Of a stretch of 64,000 bases of DNA, positions 52,243-60,447 are shown one piece after another (the first letter of the stretch is position 1; every line of letters starts with the position of its first letter). This stretch comes from Rhodoferax sp. (GTDB taxonomy: Bacteria > Pseudomonadota > Gammaproteobacteria > Burkholderiales > Burkholderiaceae_C), in assembly GCA_024236015.1 (NCBI GenBank), contig JACKLK010000014.1, forward strand, positions 1-64,000, given 5' to 3'. A model generated the notes under the pieces. The model ran no database searches. It had not been told where the DNA came from and saw nothing but the letters and a program-made list of their open reading frames with translations. The translations under genes and the position numbers were made by a program.

Positions 52243-53346
52243 ATGAATGACCCCCTTGACACCATGGTGCTTCCTGCCGGCGCCCCCTGGCCCGACCCGC
52301 TGCTGAGCCTGTCCGGAGAACGGGTCGTCGACGCCGCGTCATGGCCGCGGCGGCGCCGCGAAATCATCGATCGCCTGTTGCCGCTGGTCTATGGCGCGTT
52401 GCCGCCGGCACCCGCGTCGACGCGACTCGTCTGCCTGCACGATGCACCGCTGCGCCGATGGCCCGGCGCCCGCCTGTTGAGCTGTCGTGTCGAACCCGAG
52501 GCGATGCCCGGCTTCCTGCTGCGCCTGTTCATGCCCGATGCCTCCGGGCCGCTGCCGGTGGTCGTCAGCGGCGACGGCTGCTGGCACTACGCCGACGATG
52601 CGGTGTTGGCGCTGTTGCTGTCGCGCGGCTATGGCTTTGCCGAGTTCAACCGGGTCGAGATCGCACCGGATCCCGGCCATCCCTCACCGCACCCTGTCCA
52701 GGTGCCGCAGGCGACGGCGCGCCATGCCACGCTGGCGGCGTGGGCCTGGGCCGTGCACCGGGTGGTCGATGTGTTGTGCACGCTGGACGGAATCGACACG
52801 CAGGCCATCGTCGTCGTCGGCCATTCCCGTGGCGGCAAGGCCGCGCTGCTGGCCGGCGCGACCGACGAACGTATCGCGCTGACCAGCGCCAACAACTCCG
52901 GTGCCGGCGGTGCCGGCAGCTGGCGCCACCAGGGGCCGGGCGCGGAGACCCTGGGCGACCTGATGCGGGTGTTCGGCCACTGGTTCGATCCGGGCCTGCG
53001 GGCCTATGTGGGGCGCGAGCAGGAACTGCCGTTCGACCAGCACCTGCTCAAGGCTTTGGTTGCGCCGCGGGCGTTGTTGACCACCGAGGCGCTGGACGAC
53101 CACTGGGCCAATCCGCAGGGCAGCTGGCAAAGCCACCGGGCGGCGCAATGCGTGTTCGAGCTGCTTGGTGCGGCCGGGCGTTCGGACATCGTGTTTCGTC
53201 CGGGCGGCCATGACCATCGCCTGGCGGACTGGCAGTGCCTGCTGGACTTCAGCGACGCGTTGCTGCGGGGCGAGCCGCAGCGCCGGCCGGCGTCGGCCGA
53301 CCCGTTTCCCGGTTTGCCACCTCCCGTGTTCGGCGCGGCGGCCTGA
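52243..53346 (+). CDS. Alpha/beta-hydrolase of the glucuronoyl esterase (CE15-like) type
   Basis: The 367-residue protein has the nucleophile motif GHSRGGKAALLAG with S195 and the downstream TSANNSGAGGAG, matching bacterial CE15 esterases, and a His near RPGGHDHRLAD. CE15 enzymes remove 4-O-methyl-glucuronic acid esters that link xylan to lignin. No signal peptide is visible, which is unusual for that role and suggests an intracellular ester substrate. It is divergent from the sugar transporter operon (76-bp gap). Assignment to CE15 rather than acetyl-xylan esterase is moderately sure. Confidence 0.75.
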   Translation: MNDPLDTMVLPAGAPWPDPLLSLSGERVVDAASWPRRRREIIDRLLPLVYGALPPAPASTRLVCLHDAPLRRWPGARLLSCRVEPEAMPGFLLRLFMPDASGPLPVVVSGDGCWHYADDAVLALLLSRGYGFAEFNRVEIAPDPGHPSPHPVQVPQATARHATLAAWAWAVHRVVDVLCTLDGIDTQAIVVVGHSRGGKAALLAGATDERIALTSANNSGAGGAGSWRHQGPGAETLGDLMRVFGHWFDPGLRAYVGREQELPFDQHLLKALVAPRALLTTEALDDHWANPQGSWQSHRAAQCVFELLGAAGRSDIVFRPGGHDHRLADWQCLLDFSDALLRGEPQRRPASADPFPGLPPPVFGAAA

Positions 53347-53395
53347 CGGGAGCTGGCGCCGCGCTGGCCGGCGCCGAGCGCGGCCGATCCGCGGT

Positions 53396-54310
53396 TCAGA
53401 CCCTGGAGAGCGCCGCGCCGATCGCGCGGTAGGCGGCGCGGACCTGTTGTTCGACCTCGCTCTCCAGCGGGCTCAGCGGGGCACGCACGTGGAGCCAGGC
53501 GTCGTCGCCGGTCTGCTCGGCCAGCATGGTCTTGTAGACGTTGACGAACGCCAGGCCTGGGCGCAGCGACAGCAATGCAAGCAGGTCCAGCACCAGCTTT
53601 TCGTCGGCAGGGTTCACCTGGGCCGGGTTGGCGATGATGCGCGCCATCAGGGCCGGCGCGATGTTGGCCAGGCCGTTGATCGAGCCGCTGCCGCCGGCGC
53701 GCATGATCTCGGCCACGTATTGCTCGGCGCCGCTGAGAATGGCCAGCTGCGGGAACGCCCTGGCCAGTGCCAGGCCGTGTTCCAGGCTGCCGCTGCTGTC
53801 CTTGACGCCGATGACCTGGCCGGGATGGCGCTCGGCCAGCGTGCGGATGCTGTCGTGGCTGAACACGACGCTGGACAGGCCGGGGATGTGGTACAGCAGC
53901 ATCTTGAGCCGTGGGTCGCCGATGCCGTCCACGACGGCCGTCACCGAGGCCATGATGCCCGCATCGGGTGGCTGGCGGAAATAGAACGGCGGCATGAACA
54001 ACTGGCGCATGCAACCCTGGGCGATCGCATGTCGTCCGAGATCGATGGCGTCGGCGAGCGCGCTGCAGGTGGTCGTGACCACGATCTGGTCGGGCCGGAT
54101 GCCATGGGCGATCAGGTGTTCGAGCAGGCCCTTGCGTTCGGCATTGGTGAATGCTGGGCCTTCGCTGGTGGTGCCGAACAGCGTGATGCCGTCGCTGCCC
54201 TGGGCCAGCAGGTGCCGGGCGTGCGCCAGTGCGCGTGGCGTGTCGAGCGTGCCGTCAGCGGCCACGGGCGTGAGCATGGCCGGCCACAGGCCGGAGATAT
54301 CGGGGTTCAC
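53396..54310 (-). CDS. Dihydrodipicolinate synthase-family (DapA/NanA) lyase, substrate unknown
   Basis: The 304-residue barrel has FGTTSEGPAFTNAERKGLLEH, the Tyr in LLYHIPGLSSVVF and the Schiff-base Lys in VIGVKDSSGSLEHG, typical of 2-keto-3-deoxy sugar acid aldolases or dehydratases. It starts with GTG at 54310, preceded by AAGGA, and overlaps the gntR stop by 4 bp. Operon mates are a FadR-type regulator and a FucU/RbsD mutarotase. It probably cleaves a keto-deoxy acid from the carbohydrate pathway. The lysine-pathway DapA role is not supported by this context. Confidence 0.85.
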   Translation of the reverse strand: MNPDISGLWPAMLTPVAADGTLDTPRALAHARHLLAQGSDGITLFGTTSEGPAFTNAERKGLLEHLIAHGIRPDQIVVTTTCSALADAIDLGRHAIAQGCMRQLFMPPFYFRQPPDAGIMASVTAVVDGIGDPRLKMLLYHIPGLSSVVFSHDSIRTLAERHPGQVIGVKDSSGSLEHGLALARAFPQLAILSGAEQYVAEIMRAGGSGSINGLANIAPALMARIIANPAQVNPADEKLVLDLLALLSLRPGLAFVNVYKTMLAEQTGDDAWLHVRAPLSPLESEVEQQVRAAYRAIGAALSRV

Positions 54311-55095
54311 GGTGTTTTCCTTCGGAGCGGGGTGGATCGGGTGCTGCGTGCCGCGGCCCGGCCCGCGCCGCCGATGTCGGCCAGTGCCGGCTCCAGCGGG
54401 GAGGCGAGCACGCGGTCGCGGGCGCTGCGGATATGGGCCTCGAGCAATTCGGTGGCGCCGACGGCGTCGCGCTGGCGCAGCGCAGTGATGAAACGCATGT
54501 GCTCCTCCATCGCCGGTATCAGCCGGGCTGGCGTGATCACGCTGGAGTCGAGCCGGATCAGCCGGATACGCAGGCTGTTGACCCGGTAGATCTCGGACAC
54601 GATCTCGTTGCCCAGCGCATCGACCATGCGATCGTGCAGCCCCCAGTCGACCGCCTGGGCGTCGTCGAGCAGCTGGCCGTCGACCGGCGTGGCACTGGCG
54701 CGGCGCAGGATGTCGCGGTGGCCGTCCTCGATCTGCGCGAGTTCCTCGTCGCCGGCGGTGTGCACGAAGTGGCGTATCGCCTCGTGCTCGATCATCGAGC
54801 GGACCTGGAATGCGTTGCGGATCAGCTTGAGATCGACATGCGCGATCTGCAGGCCGCGCTGGGGCACGGTGCGGATCAGGCCGGCCGCCTCCAGCCGCGG
54901 GATCATCTCGCGCACCGCTCCCAGCGGCATGTCGAGCAGCGTCATCAACTCGCGCTGCGAGATGAACTGCCCGCTGCGGATGCCGCCGCTGAGGATCTGC
55001 TGCGTGAACCCCTGGTAGGCACGGGCACGCTGGCTGGTGCCTTCGGCCGGCGGTGCAGCCGCCTGGCGTGGGCCGGACTTGCGTCGCCCGGTCAT
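54307..55095 (-). CDS. GntR/FadR-family transcriptional regulator
   Basis: The 262-residue regulator has an N-terminal winged helix (about residues 25-90, with FISQRELMTLLDMPLGAVREM) and an FCD ligand domain (about 100-235). It overlaps fucU by 4 bp at its start and the lyase by 4 bp at its end. A FadR-type site (TAGTAATGCTA, one mismatch to TNGTNNNACNA) covers the promoter of its own operon, so autorepression is likely. The ligand is probably a sugar acid. Confidence 0.88.
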   Translation of the reverse strand: MTGRRKSGPRQAAAPPAEGTSQRARAYQGFTQQILSGGIRSGQFISQRELMTLLDMPLGAVREMIPRLEAAGLIRTVPQRGLQIAHVDLKLIRNAFQVRSMIEHEAIRHFVHTAGDEELAQIEDGHRDILRRASATPVDGQLLDDAQAVDWGLHDRMVDALGNEIVSEIYRVNSLRIRLIRLDSSVITPARLIPAMEEHMRFITALRQRDAVGATELLEAHIRSARDRVLASPLEPALADIGGAGRAAARSTRSTPLRRKTP

Positions 55096-55517
55096 GAACG
55101 CACGACGCCTTTCTTGAGCAGGATGTTGCCGAAGACACGGCGTTCGCCGGTGGCGACGATGGCGAACGCGGCGGCGGCACGCTGGTAGAAGGCGAAACGC
55201 TCGAGCGGTTGCGACACCGCGCAGCCATGGCGTTGCAAGGTTGCGTTGAACTCCTGCACCACCTCCGGCACGCTCGTCGGGTCCGACACCACCTGCATCG
55301 TGAACGCGGCCTGGTCGACGAAGTCGTCCAGCGGCATCAGCGCGAGCACGGCGTCGAGCAGCTGCGGTGCGTCGGCGCCGCTCAGGGGCACGAGCCGGCG
55401 AGCATGCGTTGCGGCCGGAAAGTTGGCGTCGGCCAGCACGATCTCGTCGCCGTGGCCCATGCTCGCCAATACATGCAGCAGGTCGGGTGACAACAGCGGG
55501 GACAAACCTTTGAGCAT
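55092..55517 (-). CDS. RbsD/FucU-family sugar mutarotase
   Basis: The 141-residue protein matches the FucU branch: MLKGLSPLLSPDLLHVLASMGHGDEIVLADANFPA at the N-terminus (His in GHGDE and DANFPA as family markers). FucU interconverts the anomers of L-fucose and some other sugars; RbsD acts on ribose. It is the first gene of the fucU-gntR-lyase operon. The sugar here is not defined, but L-fucose or a related sugar is a reasonable guess. Confidence 0.9.
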   Translation of the reverse strand: MLKGLSPLLSPDLLHVLASMGHGDEIVLADANFPAATHARRLVPLSGADAPQLLDAVLALMPLDDFVDQAAFTMQVVSDPTSVPEVVQEFNATLQRHGCAVSQPLERFAFYQRAAAAFAIVATGERRVFGNILLKKGVVRS

Positions 55518-55578
55518 GGCGGGTGGATACCTTCAGAACGCAGGGACCACACGATGCGTGCGCCACCGACTGACATGT

Positions 55579-55613
55579 TAGTAATGCTATCAGATCCCCG
55601 ATCCTGCGGTCAA
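55579..55613 (-). promoter_or_regulatory. Promoter of the fucU operon with FadR-type operator
   Basis: On the minus strand TTGACC (55613-55608) and TAGCAT (55589-55584) are 18 bp apart. TAGTAATGCTA (55579-55589) matches TNGTNNNACNA at all fixed positions but one and overlaps the -10 element. A repressor at this site would directly block the promoter; the adjacent GntR protein is the likely one. Confidence 0.62.
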
Positions 55614-55811
55614 GGCCGTGGGACCGACGCCGTCGTTTGCTCGCCGCTGCGCAGTAGTCCGTCCGGACCACACCATGGGGCGCCAGGCGTCACGCCGGTG
55701 TCACCGAGTCGGCGGACCATGGGCATTGTGTCCAGAACCGCGCCGCGCCTGCGCGGAGTGCGCGGTCCTGGCCATCGCCCCAGTCCCACTTTCCACGCCA
55801 GGAGAAATGCC

Positions 55812-57209
55812 ATGACCCGATTGACCCCCATCGCCGCAGCCTTGTCGCTCGCGTTTGCGAGCCAGCTTGCAACAGCTGCCACATCCGCCTTCGGCAACTT
55901 CACGCCGCTTGCCAGTTCCGTGCCGGCCGGCGCCTTGCCCGAAGAGGCGCCCTTGCAGCTGGGCAGTCCGAAGTTCTCGCAGGTGTCGATCGCCGACCGC
56001 AGCACCCAGCTCGCCAATGGCCAGTTCAACAGCGGCAACTGGGACATGATCGATACCAACCGCACCGGTGCCGATGCCGGCCGCTACCTGTATACCGTGT
56101 TCGAGACCGGCCAGGCCGGCATCCAGCGCTACGACCGCCACAGCGGCAACATGGTCTCGATGTGGGCTTCACCGGCGGCCGCGCCAGCGCTCAACAGCAC
56201 CCGTTCATTCGACGCTTCACGCTGGACGCCGTTCGGGACCTACCTGACGGCCGAGGAGTCCTGGGGCAGCCAGCCGCAGCCATATGGCCGGCTGTTCGAG
56301 CTGATCAACCCGACCGAGGCCAACGGCATCGGCAACGTGGTGCACCGCAATGCCGTGGCCCGCGTGTCGCACGAGGGACTGGCCTTCGACAAGAACAACA
56401 ACCTGTATTACATCGACGAGCTCAACGGTGGCAGCATTTACCGCTACAGCTCGGCCACCCCTACCGATGGCGCGACCTATTTCGACGGGGGAGTCAACGC
56501 GGTGCTGCGGGTGGGCGACGGCAATACGCCGAACGCGACCGGCGCGTTCAGCTGGGTGGCCTTCACCGACGCCAGCGGCGCCGCCTTGCCCGGCGCCGTG
56601 AGCATCACCGATCCGAATGGCGTGACATCGGTGGACGGGCGCGCCAGCACCAACGTGGCAGCCTACAAGGGCACCGATTACCAGCGTCCGGAAGACCTCG
56701 AGATCCAGACGCTGGCCAACGGCGACCAGATCCTGTACGTGGCCACGACGACCACCCACGAGGTGTATTCGATGAACCTGGCCACGGGCATGATGAACAC
56801 CTTCGTCAGCCGCAGCACGGTCGACCTGGCAACCGGGCTGGCCGTGGGCAATGCCTTTACCAATCCCGACAACCTGGCCATCGATGCCGATGGCAATATC
56901 TACATCATCGAGGACCAGCCGGGCGGCATGGCCGACATCTGGTTCGCCAACGACGTCGACCGTGACGGCGTCGCCGAGTCCATCGCTCGCTGGGCCAGTC
57001 TGTCGACGATCGGCGCCGAGCCCACGGGCCTGTATTTCGACGTGACCGATCCGAATGTCGCGTTTCTCAACGTGCAGCATCCGTCCAGTGGCGTCGACCG
57101 GATGATCCAGATCACCGCGGCAGTGCCCGAGCCCGAGACCTACGCGATGATGCTGGCCGGACTCGGCCTGCTGGGCACGATTGCTCGGCGGGGTCGCCGT
57201 CGGGTTTGA
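55812..57209 (+). CDS. PEP-CTERM-sorted PhoX-like beta-propeller protein
   Basis: The 465-residue protein has a signal peptide (start MTRLTPIAAALSLAFASQ, cleavage near TAA|TSAFG), a propeller domain with PhoX/DUF839-like repeats such as HEGLAFDKNNNLYYIDE and RPEDLEIQTL, and a C-terminal sorting signal: VPEPETYAMMLAGLGLLG with a basic tail RRGRRR. PEP-CTERM proteins are recognised by exosortase, which is not in this window. Enzyme activity (alkaline phosphatase-like) is not certain because key metal ligands were not confirmed. An AGGAG site precedes the ATG at 55812. Confidence 0.86.
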   Translation: MTRLTPIAAALSLAFASQLATAATSAFGNFTPLASSVPAGALPEEAPLQLGSPKFSQVSIADRSTQLANGQFNSGNWDMIDTNRTGADAGRYLYTVFETGQAGIQRYDRHSGNMVSMWASPAAAPALNSTRSFDASRWTPFGTYLTAEESWGSQPQPYGRLFELINPTEANGIGNVVHRNAVARVSHEGLAFDKNNNLYYIDELNGGSIYRYSSATPTDGATYFDGGVNAVLRVGDGNTPNATGAFSWVAFTDASGAALPGAVSITDPNGVTSVDGRASTNVAAYKGTDYQRPEDLEIQTLANGDQILYVATTTTHEVYSMNLATGMMNTFVSRSTVDLATGLAVGNAFTNPDNLAIDADGNIYIIEDQPGGMADIWFANDVDRDGVAESIARWASLSTIGAEPTGLYFDVTDPNVAFLNVQHPSSGVDRMIQITAAVPEPETYAMMLAGLGLLGTIARRGRRRV

Positions 57210-57308
57210 CGAAGTCCCGGCCGCGTGCTCGTGATGGGCCGCGGCCTGGCGGTGGCCGGCGAAACGCAGCTGCGCATGGCCTAAGATGCGCAGTTTTGAG
57301 GAGACCCC

Positions 57309-58586
57309 ATGAAAATCGAAACCATCGCCGTGCACGGCGGCTATACCCCGGATCCGACCACGAAGGCGGTCGCGGTGCCGATCTACCAGACGGTGGCCTA
57401 CGCGTTCGACAACACGCAGCATGGCGCCGACCTGTTCGACCTGAAGGTGCCGGGCAACATCTACACCCGGATCATGAATCCGACCAACGCCGTGCTCGAA
57501 GCCCGGGTCGCGGAGATGGAAGGCGGCATCGGCGGCCTGGCAGTGGCTTCGGGCATGGCGGCCATCACCTACGCGATCCAGACCATTGCCGAGGCCGGCG
57601 ACAACATCGTGTCGGCTTCGACCCTGTATGGCGGCACCTACAACCTGCTGGCCCATACCTTGCCCCAGATGGGCATCGAGACCCGGTTCGCCGACTACCG
57701 CGATCCGGCCTCGTTTGCCAAGCTGATCGACGACAAGACCAAGGCCGTGTTCTGCGAATCGGTCGGCAACCCGCTGGGCAACATCACCGACCTCAAGGCG
57801 CTGGCCAAGGTGGCCCACGACGCCGGCGTGCCGCTGATCGTCGACAACACCGTGCCCAGCCCCTACCTGTGCCGGCCGTTCGAACACGGCGCCGACATCG
57901 TCGTGCATTCGCTGACCAAATACCTCGGCGGCCACGGCACCTCGATCGGCGGCATGATCGTCGATTCCGGCAAGTTCCCCTGGGCCCAGCACAAGACCCG
58001 TTTCAAGCGGCTCAACGAGCCGGACGTGAGTTACCACGGCGTGGTCTACACCGAGGCACTCGGCCCGGCGGCCTACATCGGCCGCGCCCGCGTGGTGCCG
58101 CTGCGCAACATGGGCGCGGCGCTGAGCCCGATGAACGCGTTCCAGATCCTGCAAGGTATCGAGACACTGGCGCTGCGCATGGACCGCATCTGCGACAACG
58201 CGCTGAGCGTGGCGAGTTTCCTCAAGTCGCATGCCAAGGTCGGCTGGGTCAACTACGCCGGCCTGAGCGACCATCCCGACCACGGCCTGGTCAAGACGCT
58301 GATGGGCGGGCGGGCCTCGGGCATCATCAGTTTCGGTCTCAAGGCCAAGGACGGACGGGAAGCCGGGGCCCGGTTCCAGGACGCGCTCAAGCTGTTCACC
58401 CGGCTCGTCAACATCGGCGACGCCAAGTCGCTGGCCTGCCATCCCGCGTCGACGACGCACCGCCAGCTGGGCGCCGATGAACTCGCCAAGGCCGGTGTGC
58501 AGGAGGACATGGTGCGCCTGTCGATCGGCATCGAGCACATCGACGACCTGCTCGAAGACCTGAGCCAGGCCCTGGCCGGCACCTGA
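57309..58586 (+). CDS. metY: O-acetylhomoserine sulfhydrylase (aminocarboxypropyltransferase)
   Basis: The 425-residue PLP enzyme has VASGMAAITYAIQTIAEAGDN and the PLP-binding Lys in VHSLTKYLGGHGTSIGG, typical of the Cys/Met metabolism (gamma-family) enzymes. From O-acetylhomoserine and sulfide it makes homocysteine. It would use the product of MetX (16590-17789), but no SAM riboswitch-like sequence was noticed in its short leader. A GAGGAG site precedes the ATG. Confidence 0.92.
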   Translation: MKIETIAVHGGYTPDPTTKAVAVPIYQTVAYAFDNTQHGADLFDLKVPGNIYTRIMNPTNAVLEARVAEMEGGIGGLAVASGMAAITYAIQTIAEAGDNIVSASTLYGGTYNLLAHTLPQMGIETRFADYRDPASFAKLIDDKTKAVFCESVGNPLGNITDLKALAKVAHDAGVPLIVDNTVPSPYLCRPFEHGADIVVHSLTKYLGGHGTSIGGMIVDSGKFPWAQHKTRFKRLNEPDVSYHGVVYTEALGPAAYIGRARVVPLRNMGAALSPMNAFQILQGIETLALRMDRICDNALSVASFLKSHAKVGWVNYAGLSDHPDHGLVKTLMGGRASGIISFGLKAKDGREAGARFQDALKLFTRLVNIGDAKSLACHPASTTHRQLGADELAKAGVQEDMVRLSIGIEHIDDLLEDLSQALAGT

Positions 58587-58750
58587 GCGCCGCAGCCCGG
58601 GTCTGGACCGCGGGTCGTGTTGTTCGCCGGCCACGGCGGGCGCCGGAGCCGGTGGTAAGCTGACACGCAGGGCCGGTGGCACATGGTGTGCCGCCGGCCG
58701 GTGCAACAGCATGTCGGCAGCCGAGCCGACCCGACCCGGGGGCCGAGCGT

Positions 58751-59584
58751 ATGGAAGTATTGACGGACTGGAGCGCGGTACTGGGCAGCGCGTTCACGCA
58801 GTTCGCGGCCCGCGCCGGGCAATACCTGCCGAGCCTGCTGGGCGCCTTCGTGTTGTTGCTGGTCGGCTGGTTCGTGGCGCGGGTGATGCGTTCGCTGGCC
58901 GTGCGCGCCGCCGTGGGCGTGGACCGTGTGCTGGCGCGCCTGACCGCGTCGGGCGGCACCGAGCGGGCCAAGCTGCCGCAATCCTCGGCCCGGGTGCTGG
59001 GCAGCCTGGTGTTCTGGCTGATCCTGCTGTTCTTCATCACCGCGGCCACCCAGGTCCTGGGCCTGAACGCCTTCACCGCGTGGCTGGCGGGTGTCGTCAA
59101 CTATGTGCCCACGTTGTTCTCGGGCGCACTGATCATCGGTGCCGGTTTCCTGCTCAGCCGGCTGGCGCGCGATCTGGTGGTGGCCACCTCGTCGGTGTCC
59201 GGGTCGCGCCAGCGCGAACTGCTCGGGCGCACCGTGCAGGCGGTGATCCTGGTCACCGCCCTGCTGGTGGGGGCCGACCAGATCGGCATCAAGGTGACCT
59301 TCCTGGTCATCATCGCCGCCATCGCCGGCGGCTCGGTGGTGGTATCGGTGGCGCTGGCCCTGAGCCTGGGCGCGCGGACCTATGTCGCCAACCTGATCGG
59401 CGGCCACCACCTGCGCCACAGCTTCTCGGTCGGCCAGACGGTGCGCATGGGCGGTTTCGAAGGCCGCATCCTGGATCTGACGCCGGTCGCCGTCGTGCTC
59501 GAGACCGAGGAAGGCCGCGTCACGCTGCCGGCCAAGGTCTATGGCGAGGAGGCCATCGTGCTGCGCATCGGGGAGAAAGCCTGA
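58751..59584 (+). CDS. MscS-family small-conductance mechanosensitive channel protein
   Basis: The 277-residue protein has membrane helices at about residues 22-42, 78-98, 112-130 and 158-200, with the pore-lining region ALSLGARTYVANLIGG, and a cytoplasmic beta domain with FSVGQTVRMGGFEGRILDLTPVAVVLE. MscS-type channels release solutes on osmotic downshock, but the short forms may have other roles. It overlaps the following MgtE-like gene by one base, so the three genes from here to mgtE are one transcription unit. Confidence 0.87.
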   Translation: MEVLTDWSAVLGSAFTQFAARAGQYLPSLLGAFVLLLVGWFVARVMRSLAVRAAVGVDRVLARLTASGGTERAKLPQSSARVLGSLVFWLILLFFITAATQVLGLNAFTAWLAGVVNYVPTLFSGALIIGAGFLLSRLARDLVVATSSVSGSRQRELLGRTVQAVILVTALLVGADQIGIKVTFLVIIAAIAGGSVVVSVALALSLGARTYVANLIGGHHLRHSFSVGQTVRMGGFEGRILDLTPVAVVLETEEGRVTLPAKVYGEEAIVLRIGEKA

Positions 59585-60447
59585 TGGCGCGCAGCGAACG
59601 ACTGTCGTTCGCTTTTCTGGAGTCGCATCCGGCCGATGCGGCCCGGGTGCTCGAGCGCCTCGCGCCGCAGAACGTCTCGGCCCTGTTGTCGGACGCGCCG
59701 CTGCGCCTGGCGGCGCCGGTGCTGCGGCTGATGTTGCCGCCGTTCGTGGCGCGCTGCCTGGAGCCTCTGGACGACGAGGCCGTGTCCGGCTTGTTGCGCG
59801 GCATGGGCCCGCAGGCCGGCGTGGCGGTGCTGCACTACCTGCCGGAGGCCCGGCGCCATGCGCTGCTGGCGCAGCTCCCCACCGGCATGGGCATGGCTTT
59901 TCGGCTGTTGCTCGGTTATCCGGAGGACACGGTCGGGGCCTGGATGGATCCGCGTGTCGTCGTGCTCGCCGGCGACACGCCAGCCGAGTCGGCGCTGCGG
60001 CGGCTGCGCGAGGCCCAGGGCGAGATCGACGCCATGGTGTTCGTCGTCGGCGCCGGCCAGCGCCTGCTGGGCCAGGTCGAGTTGCCCGAGTTGCTGCGCG
60101 CCGCGCCCGATACCGTGTTGTCGCAGCTGATGCGCAAGGTCCGGTTCACGCTGCCGGCGCGGGCGTCGATCCATGGCATCGCCGATCACGCGGGCTGGGA
60201 CGATTATCAGATGTTGCCGGTGATCGAACGCGACGACCGCTTCGTCGGTGCGCTCGATCGTGGCGTGATGGCGCGTGCCGTCGTGCGTGACCACCTGGTC
60301 CAGCCCCAGGTCGGCCTGGGCGACATGTTCGCCAACCTCGCGGGCGGTTATTGGCTGGGTGTGTCCAGCCTGATCGCGCTCGCGGTCGAGATGTTGCCGG
60401 TGGCGGCACCCCTGCCCGATGGAGACAGCCATGAACACCCGTCGTGA
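59584..60447 (+). CDS. MgtE N-domain/CBS protein lacking the channel domain
   Basis: The 287-residue protein aligns with the cytoplasmic part of MgtE: a helical MgtE_N region (about residues 12-115) and CBS-like domains (about 120-250) with WMDPRVVVLAGDTPAESALRRL, which is parallel to LMDPRVVVLRSELTAQEALTRL of the next gene. Only one hydrophobic segment near the C-terminus (YWLGVSSLIALAVEMLPVA) is visible, so it has no transport channel. It may be a regulatory partner of the MgtE encoded directly after it, with which it overlaps by 17 bp. Confidence 0.82.
   Translation: MARSERLSFAFLESHPADAARVLERLAPQNVSALLSDAPLRLAAPVLRLMLPPFVARCLEPLDDEAVSGLLRGMGPQAGVAVLHYLPEARRHALLAQLPTGMGMAFRLLLGYPEDTVGAWMDPRVVVLAGDTPAESALRRLREAQGEIDAMVFVVGAGQRLLGQVELPELLRAAPDTVLSQLMRKVRFTLPARASIHGIADHAGWDDYQMLPVIERDDRFVGALDRGVMARAVVRDHLVQPQVGLGDMFANLAGGYWLGVSSLIALAVEMLPVAAPLPDGDSHEHPS

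Noticed and set aside
57210..57308. Possible SAM riboswitch in front of metY
   Set aside because: The 99-base leader shows none of the SAM-II segments found before metX and no terminator-like hairpin.
56217..58712. Long minus-strand frame opposite the PEP-CTERM and metY genes
   Set aside because: Both plus-strand genes have clear domains and starts; the antisense translation matches no family.
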